Shown here: in pieces, positions 10,563-22,247 of the stretch | Position numbering within the stretch: position 1 is the stretch's first letter | How the letters are laid out: the number at the start of each line of letters is the position of its first letter | The notes under the pieces: model-generated | What the model saw: the letters and a program-made list of their open reading frames with translations, nothing else | Told to the model about the DNA's origin: nothing | The model's database searches: none | Source: Lumbricus rubellus | Taxonomy: Eukaryota; Annelida; Clitellata; Crassiclitellata; Lumbricidae | DNA: 64,000 nucleotides | Reading direction: 5' to 3' | NCBI GenBank assembly: GCA_945859605.1 | Contig: OX243822.1 | Span: forward strand, 9,690,966-9,754,965 | Translations under genes and position numbers: made by a program

Positions 10563-11997
10563 CAGTAGAAGGTGAAGACGAGCTGGCCTGACAAGCGATA
10601 ATTCCCATCACGTGCGTTGTGTCATGACCCGTCAGCGTGTCTTCATTGTAGTCGAAATTATCGGCCACCCACTGACAAAATCCTCCACCATTGCACGTTT
10701 TCTCCAGACCAACAGGCAATCCGTCATTTGAGGAAGAAAGTGCTGCTGACCTTTCGAATGATAACACAAGGCTGTAGGAACTGCAAAGTCCAAGGGAGGA
10801 CAGCACATCGATAAGCAACCGAGACCGAGTTGTCTGATGAATAAATAGTCCGGTTGACAGTTGCATTGGTGATATATATGATTTTTGTTGTGTTGCCTGC
10901 ATAATTGCATGTGCAATTGACGCTATCACAAGACGGTTACTACTTTCCGCAGAGCTTCCATTAATCACTGTTTGAAGCAAATGAAGAAGATGTTCTGGAA
11001 CTTGACTTTCCAGATCTTCTAAATGAAGCTGATTTGGTGTTGGGAAATGGTCGGAAGCAGAATTTTGATGGTAGCGAATATCTTTCCTTAATTTATGCCC
11101 AACCTTCAAAATGTCATTCGTACTCTGATCTATAGACTCCTGCTGTGACTCATACGACTCGTGGAGGATCTCTGTGGCAGATCTGGCAAATGTAAGAACA
11201 TTGTACCTCCCGTCAATCTCTGAAAACACTATTTCATCACCCATGGTTTCTTGCAAGCGTCGTTTCAAATGTTGAGCACTATAGGTTGGTAGATCTTCAG
11301 GCAAATAAGAGCACATCTGTTGGCGCAGTTCAAACAAGGTGTACTGCCTTGACTGATTTTCTTTGTTTTTTAGATAAGAACAGAGTTGCTGAAATGCTTC
11401 ATCATTTTCCAAATCCATGTTTCGCCTGTTGTCTGAACTAGCTCCGGCATACTGCACATTCCTACTCGACACGAATGCAGAGTAGCAGTTGTTATGATAC
11501 ACTGCATCCACGGCACGCAGATCTCTTGCAAACTGAATCCTCGCCATGATCTCAATAGCCTGTTTGTCAAGGCGTCTCTCACATGTATCAAAAAGTCTCT
11601 TCTGAGCAAGGCTTAACTTATCTGCGTCAATCATTTGAATTCTGCAAACCTTGGGATACTGGTTTGGCATCCGTTCGTATTTTTCAAAATCAGCAACTTT
11701 TGCACAGATTATGCAATGAGTTTTAAAGTCATATGGATCAGAAATCTGCCTAGTAGAAGGTGGTCCCTGCAGTTGAGCATCCTTTTCTTTCGTTGCCTTT
11801 AATATATTACTTTGACACGTATAATCTTTCCTGCATTTCTCGTGAATGTAAATTTGACAATTATCTGCTAGTTGCTTTGCAATGTGCTCGTGAACATGAT
11901 CTTTCCGTTGGCTTGATGCCTCACTCAGACTTCTAACTCCTTTCTCAAAAACAGGCCGACAGTTGCCCTTCTTGTCACACACGATACATGAATTCAT
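10563..11997 (-). CDS. XPG/FEN1-like nuclease protein, exon 1 (zinc-binding N-terminus)
   Basis: 478 codons plus one base from the ATG at 11997 to a GTATGT donor at 10562. Joined to exon 2 (intron 9717-10562) the split codon G+AA gives Glu, and the frame is open for about 1,544 residues. The N-terminus has CIVC near residue 4 paired with IHEKC about 45 residues later. A second CIIC is paired with YHNNC (C-x2-C ... H-x3-C), suggesting two zinc-binding modules. Near the C-end the string NEDTLTGHDTTHVMGIIACQ precedes the splice site. If unspliced, the frame reads on into a G-run (10502-10517) encoding poly-Pro, which I regard as intron. The acceptor-like ATTACAG near 12020 may allow a 5' untranslated exon. 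Confidence 0.7.
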
Positions 11998-12065
11998 TGC
12001 TCAAAGTTCAAACGGCTTCATCTGTAATCAATTCATAATACATATGAACAACAAATTAGCGGATC

Positions 12066-12465
12066 GGTAAAGGTGTATTTTAGCGTATTAAATTATTCGC
12101 CATTGCATGGGTTTCAGTGTTTATCAGACACAAGTTGGATTGACGAAAAGAATTCTTGCAAAGTAGAAGTCGGATTAATGAAAATAATTTTTACTGAAAT
12201 GGAAGTGGGATTTATTAAGACAATTTGGCTGAAATCAAAGCTGGATTGATGAACAATAATTTTTAATTAAATAGAAGTGATTTTGATGAAAAATGATACC
12301 TGCCTAAACAGAAGCGGGACTGATGAAACTAATTCTTGCCGAATTCTTACCTAAGTGGAAGCTGGATCGATGGCTATAAATCGTGGAAAACTAGAAGTTG
12401 GATTGATTAAGAATAATGATGGTGCAACGAGCCAATAATTTAATACGCTAAAATACACCTTTACC
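12066..12465. mobile_element. 400-bp hAT-like MITE with perfect 32-bp terminal inverted repeats
   Basis: The terminal inverted repeats at 12066-12097 and 12434-12465 start GGTAAAGGTGTATTTTAGCG and match over 32 bp. They are flanked by identical 8-bp target duplications AGCGGATC (12058-12065 and 12466-12473). The interior is a degenerate tandem array of about 40-45 bp built around GAAGT-GGATTGATGAA-AATAATT and has no coding capacity. The 8-bp duplication suggests mobilisation by a hAT-type transposase, though the termini are not the usual CAGGG type. It lies just upstream of the XPG-like gene. Confidence 0.9.
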
Positions 12466-12473
12466 AGCGGATC

Positions 12474-13852
12474 GATAATAAGACATATTAGTTGTAATAA
12501 ATCATTATAGTATAGCGGCATTCTTGAATTTATTTTCCAATTTACCAATGTTTACACGTCGCCGTACTTAAGATCACGTAATATCGCTCACCGAAAGGTT
12601 TTTTCCATTTTACACTAAATCCTTAAGTTTTGCGTACTTTGCATTTTAACCGATAATTCTTTGCTAGTAGTACTAACCTTTTAACCAAAAAAAGTAAACT
12701 TATACTAAATGAGTTCGTCCATCCACAAAAAAGTGTAAATTTACTGTACTATATGACAATTATTGAGATATCTTTAAGTCTATAGGCCTATTCATCATAT
12801 TCTTGCTAGAAGGCTAGGCTACATGTATATAAGCCAAGGGACTAAAGTTTCGGGTGTCCGTGCTGGGAGAGTAAATGAGTGCAACAGCAAGTAGGCCTAG
12901 GCCTAATTAAAGTGCACAAATGGCCTAATAAAAAACCAGCTCTGATTAGGTCATACTTAAACAATAGGGCCTATTGAACGATCTATTTTAAATTTAGGCC
13001 TAGTTGTGTATGCAGTAGCCTATCAAGTGCCATAAGCTCAACTACAGTAGGCCTAGGCCTATTAGGTCGGGTCTACAGAGCATTCAACCCAAAAGGCCTA
13101 TTGGGGCCTGTAGGCTTATATAGGCATATCGTATCTAATTAGGCCTAATATTAATTTACCAGGGATATTTTTCGTGCACCATTCGCAGCGTTTCTTCCGT
13201 CATTTGCCCCACTTTCAAACTGACTCGACAGTCGTGACGATGAAAGCTATATTGGCCTTTTACCTCGACCTATATTCTTAACTCGACCTACATTCGTTAC
13301 TCGACATAATATGCACGCCGGTCACGACCACATCGCATAAAGTTTACAACTTAGGCTAACTACTCTATCAGTTTGTCAATAAACATTATTGATTGAGAAC
13401 GTTGCAGCGCCATATAAGTAACCTTACAGAAGGCTACAAAGGGTTTACGTGGGTCTTCCATGATAGGCCCTACCCATATTCTGAGGAAAAAGCAAATGAA
13501 AGACCAACAGCAGATGATGATTAGTAGGCCCCTATTAGTAAGTCTATAACATTTTTTACACTCATGGAGGCTAATTAACGTACACCACAGATGTCGGAAA
13601 GCACGTTCGCACTACGTAGCACGGTCCTGCACGGAACTTAATAGGGTGCATAGCTTTGAGACATGTCTGTCTCTAGCGAAAAACATTATAGTTTTGCAAC
13701 GGCATACTAAGAATATAATCGTGAACAGGAAGTTATTGCCTTATTGGATCGCTGTTAAATGGTCCCAGACAGTTTGCTATCGAGGGTTCCGCACGCACAT
13801 TCGCAGAATCAAACCTCTCGTATTTTAGAAGCATGGGCCTAATCATGCCATA
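12474..13852. other. Intergenic DNA dense in TAGGCCTA motifs
   Basis: No exon is recognised. Between about 12780 and 13150 the palindromic core AGGCCTA appears about ten times, sometimes doubled (TAGGCCTAGGCCTA near 12895 and 13053). Confidence 0.6.
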
Positions 13853-14581
13853 ATCTATATATATAAAAATGAAACTTTCCAACCGTGCGTTATGAGTGTT
13901 TTCGAAAACTGACGAACCGATTGTTTTGAAATTTTTACAAAACCTTCCATTCCAATAGAACCGTGTTGTATTATGCTTTTTTTCCGAAAAAACGCAATCT
14001 TTTCCACAAAAAGAGAACTTTGAAATCCGTTCGACCGCCATTTGCAATTTATACATGTCCCAACGTCCATGAGGGTTGCCAGATTTCGGAAACGTTTTTG
14101 TCGCGACATCACGTTGAAAAGTCGCCCAAAAGTCGCGAGATGACCAACTTCGATCTGGGTTGCCCAAAAGTCACCCAAAAGTCGCGATAGCGCATATGTC
14201 GCTGTCGGGAAGGAACGTGTGAGGGACGAAAGAAGGAAGAGGGAGCGGGACAAAGAGGGAGTGAAGGGACCGGAGGGGAGGGATGGAGAAGGGAGGGAGG
14301 GGAGGGGTAGAAGGAGGGGGAGGGGGAGGGGAGGGGGAGTGAAAGGAGAGGCGGAGGGGAGGGGGAAAGGGGAGGGAGGGAGACGTTGGAAGAGGAGGGG
14401 AGGGGGAGGGGAAAGGGAGGGGGCGGAGAGGGGACGAGGGAGGGGAGGAGGGAGGGGAAGGGGGCGGAGGGGGGGACGGGGGGAGGGGAGAGGGACGGGG
14501 GAGGGGAGGGGGACGGGGGAGGGAAGGAGGCAGATGACAGTCTTTTCTGCCACAGCAACGCGTGGCCGGGTACAGCTAGTA
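13853..14581 (-). mobile_element. Interspersed element with internal C/T-rich minisatellite, copy 1
   Basis: On the minus strand it starts ACTAGCTGTACCCGGCCACG then CGTTGCTGTGG, runs into a long CCCCTCCC-type tract (about 14220-14530 on the map), then unique sequence with GCAAATGGCGGTCGAACGGA. It ends TTTCATTTTTATATATATAG. The same organisation is found at 41127-41903, so this is a dispersed element rather than chance low complexity. No transposase is present. The class is uncertain; the minisatellite-bearing design recalls Helitron/MINE-type non-autonomous elements. The long frames across the C/T tract are artefacts of composition. Confidence 0.75.
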
Positions 14582-14794
14582 CATGTATAGTATATTTCAA
14601 TTTTCAAACAGTCAGCCAACCACACGCATATAGATATTATCTGCATAGGCCTACATGTATAATTATAGACTATGAGAGTAGAGCTCAAAATAAATAATAC
14701 GTCCAATAACTTACAGAATTTAAAGCTCGACTTCAATGCAAGCTATAGACTTGTGTCATCGTCCATTTAAGCCTACATGTAATTGGTTTGGAGT

Positions 14795-14885
14795 GTGTGT
14801 ATGCGTGTATGTGTGCGTCCGTGCGTGTATGTGTGCGTGTATGTGTGTGCGTGCGTATATGTGTGCGTCCGTGTGTGTGCGATCG
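14795..14885. repeat. (TG)/(TGCG) microsatellite
   Basis: Alternating GTGTGTATGCGTGTATGTGT-type sequence for about 90 bp, with no coding meaning. Confidence 0.9.
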
Positions 14886-15433
14886 ATCGAGTGTGTGAAA
14901 CTTGAGGCACGTCGTTGTTAATGGACCTTGTCATAAAAACGTCGTGAAATTGCAGCAGCACTCGATAATAATTTCAGTATACCCTTTTAAGTAGAAAAAA
15001 CCCTAAAATTCACTGCGATCCCGTTGAAAGTGATACTAAAAGATGAATAATGAACAAACTACTACAGCATGTAGATGCCTGGACTGGAGTAACTTCAAAT
15101 ATGACACCAGCATCTTACTCAGAGGATGGAACATCTGATAAAAAAGTTTGTACTTTATCTGCGGGTGGCCAATTCCAAATCCAGGCCCGGCTGCTCCAGG
15201 CTTTGAAATGGCGGTGGATTGTCTACTGGGATAAACGAGGCCATAGTCCATGGACGGTAAAGCTATAAATTGAAAATTGAGAATAACTGTGCATTATATA
15301 TAAAACTGCTAACTTGGTGAAAATGTATGCACTTACGTATTAGACCACTTTTATTGGGCCTAAAATTAGCTTAATTAGGCTACTCATAGGAAATGCTGTA
15401 TACCCCGCTTTACCAGAATTTTGTACAGACAAC

Positions 15434-15617
15434 CAGTGCTGAAGGTGTAAAAAAAAGAAGTGCCTGAACGCCCCTTACTTTTCCAAAAAGAAGTGCCAGG
15501 ACGCCCCTTACATTTTCAGGTGTGCTGGCCAAATAAGTGGCAGGACGGCATAGAGATTTGAAAATAAGTGCCAGGACGCCATCCATGACCGTCCTGCCGT
15601 GCACACTTTAAGCCCTG
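15434..15617 (+). mobile_element. hAT-like MITE, family B copy 1, with perfect 8-bp duplication
   Basis: 184 bp, starting CAGTGCTGAAGGTGT and ending ACACTTTAAGCCCTG (imperfect inverted termini). It is flanked by identical CAGACAAC duplications (15426-15433, 15618-15625). The interior carries GTGCCAGGACGCC, AAATAAGTGGCAGGACGGCA and TAGAGATTTGAAAATAAGTG. Further copies are at 45070-45246 and 49273-49441. Non-coding. Confidence 0.9.
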
Positions 15618-15685
15618 CAGACAACCGACCTTTGGATTACTCTTGCGGATCGACTCACTATTATTTTGACTCACTGTGAATATAG

Positions 15686-15765
15686 TGAACTGTGAATAAG
15701 TTAATGCCCCGCGATTGTCGGTTGAGTGGTGCTTTAGAAGTTTGGACATTAATTACGATTAGGCT
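15686..15765 (+). repeat. 'GTGAATAAG' dispersed repeat, diverged copy 2
   Basis: GTGAATAAGTTAATGCCCCG followed by a GTGGTGCTTTAGAAGTTTGG segment and an ATTACGATTA tail; a diverged relative of the 1776-1850 copy. Confidence 0.5.
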
Positions 15766-16747
15766 ACATCTTGAACACCGTTTAGCCTATATGTAGGCCT
15801 ACTCACATTCATATAGGCCTACTTGAAGTCAGAGTCCCTATACCGGTACTTTTGAGACTTGATTATTAAAACACATTGGCGTAGAAAATTAATAACCGAA
15901 TAGGCCTATTATTATGAAAGCCAGCATGCATAGGCCTATAGACCGCATCCCCAATCCCCAGTAGCCTATTTATTCCTCAACAACAATAATAAAATTTATT
16001 ATTTTTAATGTGCAAGTCATAGGTTAGCCTACTATAGGGCCTACGACGTGATGAGTTTTGTGAAAATATTATCCGCTATATAATAACTAAATCTTACATT
16101 TTTTAAAGCCTCTCCTCTTTAGTATATAGCCACGCTTATGTTTGTCAAAACACAAGTATAGTACTCAATCTGGCACTTGAGAGTTGAGACTAATGAGCTT
16201 GAACAAAAAGCCTAAGTAGGCCTAAGTAGGCCTACTTAAAACGTCGTTGCATGCATGATGCAAGTCAGTGTTTAAGGGTAACGTATAGGCCTACAAGAGA
16301 CAAGCCACATGTTGGACATATTATTTATTTTTATTATATTATTATAGGGTGCCTTTTAGGTGGTGGTGTAAACCATACGCTTTTTCTGCGCTTGAGATAA
16401 CCGAAGGATTCTAAATATCCGGCGTCGTCATTCCTGAAGTGGCCTTTCAGTGCTGTGGCCCTTAAAATAATGACCTTCTACTACACGTATTATTTTAAAT
16501 CTAAGCACCGATCCATACAGGACAGGTGCATAGGAATTCATGAATGTCGGTTAACTCTATAGGCTACATGCAGATTCAGACGCTGCTACGCTGGTTTGAT
16601 AAGAAAGAAAAAACGCACAGCCGCCTCAACTAGGGCCTATAATATTATATCTGTGTAAGTACCATATCTGTCTGTGTGTTTGTCTGTGTATAATTTTTTA
16701 TGTCTGTGTATCCGTTTGTTTATTTGAATGTCTATATGTATTGTATG
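15766..16747. other. Intergenic, no gene seen
   Basis: AT-rich sequence with about ten TAGGCCTA-type motifs (e.g. near 15795, 15900, 16215) and no convincing exon or transposon end. Confidence 0.5.
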
Positions 16748-16896
16748 CATAGGCGCAACCACCCTATGGGACCCACGGGACGCGTCCCCCCCAACTTTTG
16801 AGTGGTCCCCTAACTGTATTATTATGGTCCCCCCCAACTTTTAGGACGTGATTCATTATGGTCCCCTCCAACTTTTAGGACGTGGTTGCGCCTATG
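16748..16896. mobile_element. hAT-like MITE, family C copy 1, with perfect 8-bp duplication
   Basis: 149 bp with terminal inverted repeats CATAGGCGCAACCAC / GTGGTTGCGCCTATG and identical 8-bp duplications ATTGTATG (16740-16747, 16897-16904). The interior is G/C homopolymer-rich (GTCCCCCCCAACTTTT) and includes short tandem copies of CCAACTTTTAGGACGTG. The inverted relative is at 26560-26704. Confidence 0.93.
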
Positions 16897-17091
16897 ATTG
16901 TATGTGTATCTATCATTCTATCTGGTGTATCTTTCTGCGCATCTATACCTGTCTCATCCTCCACGTACCCTCCAAACCGCGACCCAGACGACACCCGCCG
17001 TAGTAGCGATTCCGCCTCATCTGATCCTATAGGGTATATCGACCCGGACCACCACAGACTAACTACTCTTACGGACAACCCTTTGACTTAA

Positions 17092-17172
17092 CGCTGCGCT
17101 CGTGAATAAGCTGGTGCCCCGCGCTTGGCTTTCGAGTAGCGCTTATAAATTTTGAGATTATGTTTATGATTA
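17092..17172 (+). repeat. 'GTGAATAAGCTGGTGCCCC' dispersed repeat, copy 3
   Basis: Nearly identical to the copy at 1776-1850: CTCGTGAATAAGCTGGTGCC then CGCGCTTGGCTTTCGAGTAG and a degenerate ATTATG tail. Confidence 0.7.
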
Positions 17173-19478
17173 GGATTATGTGTGTATCTGTCCGAGTATT
17201 ATGTCTGAATGCATTTAATTCTGTTTATTTGATTAGGCCTACTTTAAAGACAGAGTTAGGGGAGGTCCATGTACATGTATGTGAATAAAAATATTGTCAT
17301 GCACAATGCACTTTTTCCAGATATTGAAACTAGCTCTCAATCCTGTTTCATCTGCTCAATAAAATGTGCGTGTAGGCCTACTCATAGACCCACCATGATG
17401 TGTAAACTTGAGAATTTATCGTTTCTATAGCTAAAATTTCTATGATATGGGTAGGCCTATAATTATGGATTAATAATTATGAACAATGCAAGCAACAGTG
17501 ATACGCCTATTAAGTTAAAGTTAATATGAAATCAATGTCAGGCTACCTCGGGAATATCGTAAAATCGACTTCAGATTACCGGGAGCAACTTGTTGGGGTG
17601 GGGGGTTACCTTAAAGTATTTAATTGAAGTAAGTTTGTTTTATGTATGCTACACGTTCCATTCACCCGTGAGCAATTTTTTTTAACTCGCTCAACAATAA
17701 TAATAATTATTATGCTTTGATGCATGCGAAATTTAGCAATTTGGTACATGCTAGAGTAGCCTACTTGCAGGTTTCGTGTTCCGTGACCTTTGGATTAATC
17801 CTTCACCGGTTCATAGACCGAAGATCGGAACACGAGTCAGCTCTCACCCACGCTCCAATTGATGAGACGACGACGCCCTTTTATATTTATACTTAAAACC
17901 AGTTTGATTAAAAGTCTGTTGCACCCGACCTACCTACCCACCACCGGAGCCTCCCCCCCCCCACGATGCTCCAATGCTTCCTAAATCGATCTATCAACTA
18001 CACCGCGTCGTAGGATAGGCTACTCGTAACTGTATGAAAAATCACATTATGGTTTACACTGACGATGGACGATGTCTAAACTCGCACCGCGTGCACTTCA
18101 GATATGTCAGTTTTATATTGGCGTACATGGGGGGGGGGAGTTCCGGGTTCAAACCCCGAAAAAAATATTTTCTGATTTTAAAATACAATTCTGTCAGTTT
18201 CTGTGTATTATGCCCAAAATATTCATTGGAAACAACTCCCGAAATGGAATCTCAGGGAAATTTCTCCTAAGTATAGGCCTATACGTCCCTGAAGTTTGAA
18301 ATTCGTCCAGTAGGTTTATGCTTGTGGACGTGCTTACTGATCAGGCACACTGCCTCTTATACGAGACAGTGCACAGCGATGAAGGTTGGTAGCCTAATTG
18401 GTAGGGTGCATTAAAACGAAAACAAGCCTTGCGAGTCTGGGTGTGACAGGCGCAATGTGATAAAGACATAGGCCTAATGTAATGTAGACGTGATTTAATG
18501 TAGACGTAATGTGATGTAGACGCGATGTAATGTTGACGTGATGTAATGTAGACGTAATGTGATGTGGATGTAATGTAATAAAATTATGACGTAATGTGAA
18601 TGAGAGCTCCGATTTCTCAGAGCAACATAAAGGTGACGCCATGCAAGCAGACCAGATTAAACACCAACGCAATATCAAGTCAAGTCCTCAATAGCAGGGT
18701 CGTCTACTCCAAGGGCGGGTCTCTTGCAGGCCACTGACGGGGGGGGGGGCGGAAGCGAGTGGGGTGGTTGGTCCAGAGAGGTCTTGACAAGATCTCAATA
18801 CGTCTGGTTTCGTTCACGCAACAACGTAGGACGATCTCAAAATAAATACTGATTTGTTTTATCCACGCTGAATAAACAAAATGAACAGTCTCTTGCTGCA
18901 GTCACATTCATTGCCGCTGGGCTTCACTGGGCTCACAGCTGACTATGCCAATGATCTACCACATGTAGCCTACCAAATGAATGGCCTAGTATGACCCTCA
19001 AGTAAAAAGTAAGTAAGTAGCCTAGTTTGTGGGCCTCATTCGTTAAGTAAATAAACAAGGCTGCAAACAATATTTTGCCATGAATTGCGTATAGGACCCT
19101 GTGTGTCGGTCTTGGTCTACCCACAGTACCATCTCTGTCCAGAAGTCTTAAGTCTTGCATGCAAGTCCCATCTACGGCGCGTCAGTCACCAGCATACAAA
19201 CAGTGTGACCTATAGTAACTCTGTTCGTGGGTGTGTTTGCGTTTCAAAGAGCACAAAGAGAAAACTTCTGTTCTGTTGTATCTCAACAGCTGCGTCAATT
19301 GCTCCACTTCTAAATTGGCCATGATGGAGTTTCTGCCATGCTATATATGCAGTTTTATTTTTAGCTTTGTCATAATCAGTCGCACAGGACTGACCTTTAG
19401 CTTCATTTAATGGGTCACTCAAGTAGTTTAATCGGCCTTAATAGTCACTAATTTCCCACAGACTCGCTGTAAACGGAA
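17173..19478. other. Intergenic, mostly unassigned; one short minisatellite
   Basis: No conserved protein is recognised. At about 18477-18600 a tandem array of GTAATGTAGACGTGATGT-like units is visible. A G-run sits at 18130-18138 and another at about 18740. The remaining open frames are short and have no family signature. Confidence 0.4.
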
Positions 19479-19560
19479 ATGGCCATTACACAAGAAGAAT
19501 ACGAATGTTTCAACTTTCAAGATTGCTACCTCTGCTCCAAATTCCGACTCGATTTCCACG
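19479..19560 (+). CDS. Possible isolated coding exon of unknown gene
   Basis: An ATG opens 27 codons (MAITQEEYECFNFQDCYLCS then KFRLDFH) that end exactly at a strong donor GTGAGT (19561), with an acceptor-like TTTCCCACAG just upstream. The Cys spacing (C-x5-CYLC) is suggestive, but I do not recognise the family and cannot find the partner exons. It may be a start exon or chance. Confidence 0.2.
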
Positions 19561-20524
19561 GTGAGTGATAAAGTTAAAACGTCAGAATAGGTCGGTTTAA
19601 CTACTGAAGTTCAACCTCCAACAATGGCAAAATTAGCAATAACTAACAACGGCCTAGCCGATACTCTTCGTTGCCAATGACAACGAAAATAATTGATCTC
19701 AACCGTGATTTATGCAATCCACTTCACCAATACTGTTGGCTAAGATTCCGTAAGGTTGAATGTCTTGTGCAACCTGTTTTCACTGCATGCTGCTATAGGC
19801 GTACCGGTAGTTATTTGTGTCAGTCGACCTATAACAAAACTATAACAAAATAGCCAGATTTTTCTAAGTAACAACGTGTGACATTTAAATCGGCCAAGTT
19901 TTATCTATTAACTCCTTTTGTTCCCCTTAGTCCCAGCATAATACTTTCTCGTTGCAAAGTAGGCCTCACTCTGACCAAGCTGCCACCCGTTCCATACTTA
20001 TTGTATAAACCAACACACAAATGTACAATGTACATATTTTTACAATGCATACACAATGTTACACATACAGAGTGTGCTTGAACAGTCTACCATACCGCTG
20101 ACCGATCATTCAAGACTTCGTGAAACTTCCAGCTTTAAACTTCAGACGTCATCAAAGTCTTGACAGATTTTTCTAGCGAGAAAATGGAAAAACTTGGTCT
20201 GCTCAAGTTCAACATCTGCTTAAGTGAACAGCATTCTACTTTTACGCCCTCGGTGGCTTAATCATCTGCTTTTGAGTTTAGACTTTAATCGCAAAAGCAG
20301 CAGCACGTATACCTTCACGTCCTTCAGCCACATACGTCATGCGGGTTTCTAACGGTGAGGCAGAAATTATTGAGGACCGCTGCGTATTTTTTAGCTACAC
20401 AAAAAGTTGACTGGTAGGCTATTATAATACATAGGACAGACAGATTGGGATAGAAACAGATATTATTGAGTGACTGTAAGTCAGTGACAGATAAAAATAC
20501 ACAGCACAAGACATATAGGCTAGA

Positions 20525-20620
20525 AGCACACAGACAGAGTGAGTAAGTGGGTGAGTGAGCGAGCGATCGAGTGTGTTAGTGCGTACTTGAGTGAGTGAGT
20601 GAGTGAGTGAGTGAGTGTCG
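20525..20620. repeat. (GAGT)n microsatellite
   Basis: GTGAGTGAGTGAGTGAGTGA-type sequence with interruptions. The translated frames here are artefacts. Confidence 0.85.
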
Positions 20621-22247
20621 TAGGCCTACATGTACAAAATAGCTGGAAATTATGACTTGCACTTACAAACAGGCAAAGCAATGCAGACGTGCACATACAT
20701 AGAGACAGACGTACACGCACACACGGACATATAGACGTACGCAGAGTAACTTTGTAAGTGACACAGAGGTACGAGACAGATAAGTTAATACATTTGCCAC
20801 CGTAGACGGATCAACAGATGTAGACGGAGATTGGTTTTATCTTCCTCTGGACCAGATTTCCTACCTCACCAAGCATTCTAGCTCCTCCCACGTTTCAGAA
20901 CGGCCGGGAGGGAGGGATATGCTTTTTGACTAATCCACCCCCCTTCCGAGTGAGTCCTGCTGGGCAAATATTTATACCCTGGTCCTTCTCGATTACTTTT
21001 AGTTTATCCCTCTTATTATTTTTGTGTCCTCGCTGAAACTCGGATTCTCCAGAGCTGAATCATCTCTTGGTGATTGATGTTTCAACGGGGATCTTGTCTG
21101 TCCCACATTAATCTCAAGTTTCGCAAACTGGAAATACCTTTGGGAAGAATTAAAAAGTGGAGAATTTGGCGACGGCTTCTTAAGAAAGACCATAGAGTTT
21201 TTACTCCCACAATCTCTTGGCAATTCTCACCTGAGGGCTGAGGCATAGTAGGCCTATATATAATAATAGTGGTCACAATGATGTGTTTTTAATTATATAT
21301 TGTGGAACTTGTGGTTGTTGTAAGAAGAGGAATATTAATCTACGATAATAACAAGAATTTATAATGAAAATTAGTAATGATAATTAATGATAATGACAAT
21401 TAATGATGATGAAAATGCTAATTATTAACAATCACCTATAACAGTTGTTAGATAGTTGTCTAGGAGTATAGAAAAGAGATGTAAAAGTCATTCGAAAAGT
21501 AGCCTACTCTGAGTCTGCACGAATTTTCATGACTGTGAATGGCTTCAAAATTCGAACCCTGGGCACGGTCTAAATGTTTCTGGCTCAACAGTTCGCCATT
21601 TTGTTGCGCATTCTCCCAGCATTCCCTGCTCGTCTCAAGGTGCCATGCAGCTATCTAAAAGCCACGTGATAGCGCAACCTTCGTTTCGGTGGCGCTGCGT
21701 GGCGTGTCATTTTTGCGATCACCACGAGGGTAGCCTAACACGCCCAGACTCTATAGGAGAGCACCTCACCAAGGTGGAAAGGAAACCATATGATATGGAA
21801 AGGGGTGGGGAGGAAAGGGGTGGGCGAGGAAGGGGTGGGCGAGGACAGGGTGGAGGTAGATTAGGCGACACGCCCAGGGTTACAGGGTAGGATGAGGGCT
21901 TCAAAGTCCATGACTAGATCTGTCGTATGAGTAGCACAGCGTATAGGCGCCATCGTCCACGGCCTGGCTGGGTGCTGTGGCTGGCTGACTCGGTGCGTTG
22001 ATGGAGAGAGCTCTGACTCAGAACTCGGTCGTAGGCGGATTGGAGCGGAAACCTGATACTCTGAGAACCTATGAACGAAGCTGCTGCTAACTATTAAGTC
22101 CCCGTCTGTCGCAGAGCCTGTCTCACTTTGTGCCAGGTCGTTGCAGAATAGACGGTGCCAAAGTCTGCGATTCGGCGACACACAGCAGCGGTGACTAGTC
22201 TTCAGCATCAGCAGCAGCAGTGTTAGCATCAATAGAAACGTAGAAAG
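20621..22247. promoter_or_regulatory. Upstream region of the intermediate-filament gene
   Basis: The region precedes the filament gene start codon at 22248 and must include its 5' UTR and promoter. I cannot identify a TATA box or initiator with confidence. A G-rich GGAAAGGGGTGGGCGAGGA minirepeat lies at about 21797-21855, and CAGCAGCAGCAG lies just before the ATG. Confidence 0.35.

Noticed and set aside
14219..14736. Pro-, Ser-, Arg- or Gly-rich proteins on either strand
   Set aside because: They are translations of a polypurine/polypyrimidine minisatellite inside a repeat that recurs at 41127-41903.
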